35,471 nt of DNA from Lachnospiraceae bacterium (lineage in GTDB: Bacteria; Bacillota; Clostridia; Lachnospirales; Lachnospiraceae), in NCBI GenBank assembly GCA_017440375.1, contig JAFSHK010000013.1, forward strand, positions 1 to 35,471. The letters are read 5' to 3'. This document shows positions 34,108 through 35,471 of the stretch, piece after piece; position 1 is the first letter of the stretch, and each line of letters opens with the position of its first letter. The position numbers and the translations under genes were made by a program. The notes below the pieces were generated by a model. That model searched no databases. It was not told the DNA's origin and was given only the letters and a program-made list of their open reading frames with translations.

Positions 34108-35361
34108 ATGGCAAGAAGAAAAGACAGCCCACAAAAAGCAGCAATGCGAGAAATGATGCGTGATTATCTCAAGAGTAACGATATCAGCATCAAAAGCGGA
34201 ACCGATGTGAATTCCGTCATGCGAGACATGATGTCCATCCTTTTGGAAGGAGCACTCGACGAGGAACTTGACGAAGAACTCGGTTATTCCAAGTACGATT
34301 ATCGAAACAAGGAAACGGACAACAGCCGCAATGGCCATTCTCAAAAGACCATACATACCAGTTACGGAGATATGGAACTGTCCATTCCCCGTGACCGAAA
34401 CGGCGAATACGAGCCACAGCTTATTAAAAAATACCAGAACACTATTACTCAGGACATGGAAGAAAAAATACTGTCCATGTATGCAAAAGGAATGACGACC
34501 GGAGATATTGAATCCCACATGAAAGAACTCTACGACATAGATATTTCCGACAGTACCATCAGCCGGATTACTGACAAGATACTTCCCATCGTGAAGGAAT
34601 GGCAGGAACGTCCGTTAGAAGAGGTTTATGCCGTTGTCTTCATGGATGCTATTCATTACCATGTACGAAGCGAAGGACGTATTGTAAAACGCGCTGTCTA
34701 CATCGCACTGGGTATTGATATGAACGGTAAAAAAGACGTCCTTGGAATGTATGTCGGAGAGAATGAAAGTGCCAAGTTCTGGCTTTCCATTATGAATGGA
34801 TTAAAGAACCGTGGCGTGGAAGATATCCTGATTGCATGCGTGGATGGACTTTCCGGATTTCCACAGGCAATTGAGGCCGTGTATCCACAGACTGAAATTC
34901 AGCAGTGTATTATCCATCAGATTAGAAACACCACAAAATTCGTATCCTACAAAGATATCAAAAAACTAATGGCAGATTTAAAACGTGTTTACGCTGCTCC
35001 GACGGAAGAAGGTGCTTTAAACGAACTGGAACTGTTTAAAGATAAATGGGATTCCAAATATCCTAAAATTTATAAATCCTGGCATGACAACTGGGCAACG
35101 CTTTCAACCTACTTTAAGTATCCGGAAGCTGTCCGTCGCCTGATTTATACCACAAATGCCATCGAAGGATTTAATCGTCAGCTTCGGAAAGTAACAAAAT
35201 CAAAAACTGTGTTTCCATCGGATGACAGTCTTTTAAAAATGCTGTATCTGGCAACTATGGATATCACGAAAAAATGGACCGGACACCGACAGGATTGGGG
35301 ACAGATCCGCTCCCAACTTGAAATCTATTTTGAAGAACGCTTAGACGGAAGAAATCTGTAA
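34108..35361 (+). CDS. IS256-family transposase
   Basis: The 417-residue DDE transposase appears intact. The catalytic core shows VVFMDAIHYHVR (first Asp), ACVDGLSGFPQAI (second Asp), the C..H block QQCIIHQIRNT and the TTNAIEGFNRQLRK block with the catalytic Glu. IS256-type elements move by a copy-out-paste-in circle intermediate. The ATG at 34108 has GGAGG eight nt upstream; an earlier in-frame ATG at 34093 lacks a ribosome site. It is likely functional. Confidence 0.95.
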   Translation: MARRKDSPQKAAMREMMRDYLKSNDISIKSGTDVNSVMRDMMSILLEGALDEELDEELGYSKYDYRNKETDNSRNGHSQKTIHTSYGDMELSIPRDRNGEYEPQLIKKYQNTITQDMEEKILSMYAKGMTTGDIESHMKELYDIDISDSTISRITDKILPIVKEWQERPLEEVYAVVFMDAIHYHVRSEGRIVKRAVYIALGIDMNGKKDVLGMYVGENESAKFWLSIMNGLKNRGVEDILIACVDGLSGFPQAIEAVYPQTEIQQCIIHQIRNTTKFVSYKDIKKLMADLKRVYAAPTEEGALNELELFKDKWDSKYPKIYKSWHDNWATLSTYFKYPEAVRRLIYTTNAIEGFNRQLRKVTKSKTVFPSDDSLLKMLYLATMDITKKWTGHRQDWGQIRSQLEIYFEERLDGRNL

Positions 35362-35421
35362 AAATCACCTGATATGGGCAGGTTTTATTGACATGCCCGA
35401 AATTCTTTGTATAATGCAGAT

Positions 35422-35454
35422 AAGGGCAGAACCATCAAAAACGGCTCTGCCCTT
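35422..35454 (+). terminator. Hairpin near the right end of the IS element
   Basis: AAGGGCAGA (35422-35430) pairs with TCTGCCCTT (35446-35454) around a 15-nt loop. It lies about 60 bp after the transposase stop and has no long T-tract. It may terminate the transposase message or be part of the IS end structure. Confidence 0.45.
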
Positions 35455-35471
35455 ACGTAACTATTCACATA

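Larger units (their letters stand above)
34035..35471 (+). mobile_element. IS256-family insertion sequence, right end cut by the window
   Basis: The element holds one transposase gene. The probable left inverted repeat starts near 34035-34041 (TATCCCAAAGTTTGTG at 34040-34055). The last bases of the window (TATTCACATA, 35462-35471) match part of the complement of that left end (7 of 10 bases), so the right repeat probably continues past the edge. A hairpin at 35422-35454 (AAGGGCAGA/TCTGCCCTT) follows the gene and may terminate it. Exact boundaries and target duplication cannot be seen. Confidence 0.75.

Noticed and set aside
34102-34518. 138-codon minus-strand frame in the transposase gene
   Set aside because: Antisense to the intact IS256 transposase; no independent evidence of coding.
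1-35471. tRNA or rRNA genes
   Set aside because: No cloverleaf-like sequences or rRNA segments were noticed on either strand, although a dedicated scan was not possible.

Overview
The window looks like chromosome from a spore-forming, AT-rich Firmicute of the family Lachnospiraceae. The reasons are a PolC-type replicase, two SpoVA spore proteins, purine-rich Shine-Dalgarno sites nearly everywhere, a DUF5721 protein, and a type III toxin-antitoxin system of the CptIN/TenpIN kind known from gut Clostridia. I cannot name the species.

Layout. (a) 1-6.6 kb: the first codons of a leftward gene with its own promoter, a leftward SGNH hydrolase, then rightward phosphopantetheinyl transferase, spoVAD, a small unknown ORF, a substrate-binding lipoprotein whose domain halves are in reversed order, and a lipoprotein 5'-nucleotidase. 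(b) 6.6-8.6 kb, leftward: an amino-acid ABC permease and an ATPase carrying a C-terminal degenerate RsbW-like GHKL domain, preceded by a relic of a response regulator. (c) 8.7-14.2 kb, rightward: hybrid histidine kinase, small hypothetical, RidA, spoVAE, then a tightly overlapping ECF sigma / putative anti-sigma / two-membrane-protein operon. (d) 14.2-18.1 kb: DUF5721, DegV, a LytTR response regulator, DUF1294 and argG, the last behind a promoter with a helically phased array of ARG boxes. (e) 18.4-24.3 kb: a 211-bp inverted-repeat element, then ispG and polC. (f) 24.4-25.2 kb: a complete type III toxin-antitoxin locus (promoter, two 52-nt RNA repeats, terminator, toxin). (g) 25.2-28.0 kb: MBL hydrolase, TetR regulator with its operator, membrane-anchored alpha/beta hydrolase. 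(h) 28.0-33.9 kb: AraC regulator divergent from a sugar ABC transporter (binding protein and two permeases) and a GH4 alpha-galactosidase. (i) 34.0 kb to the end: an IS256-family element whose right end appears to be cut by the window edge.

How it fits together. The core functions (replication, isoprenoid and arginine synthesis, sporulation) are ordinary. The accessory interest is concentrated in the toxin-antitoxin locus, the unusual amino-acid transporter parts, the ECF operon and the mobile or repeat elements. The sugar cluster reads as uptake of an alpha-galactoside by the ABC transporter followed by NAD-dependent cleavage inside the cell; it has no ATPase of its own and probably borrows a shared MsmX-type one. 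The amino-acid transporter has its ATPase and permease genes separated from the candidate binding protein by the nucleotidase gene and a change of strand.
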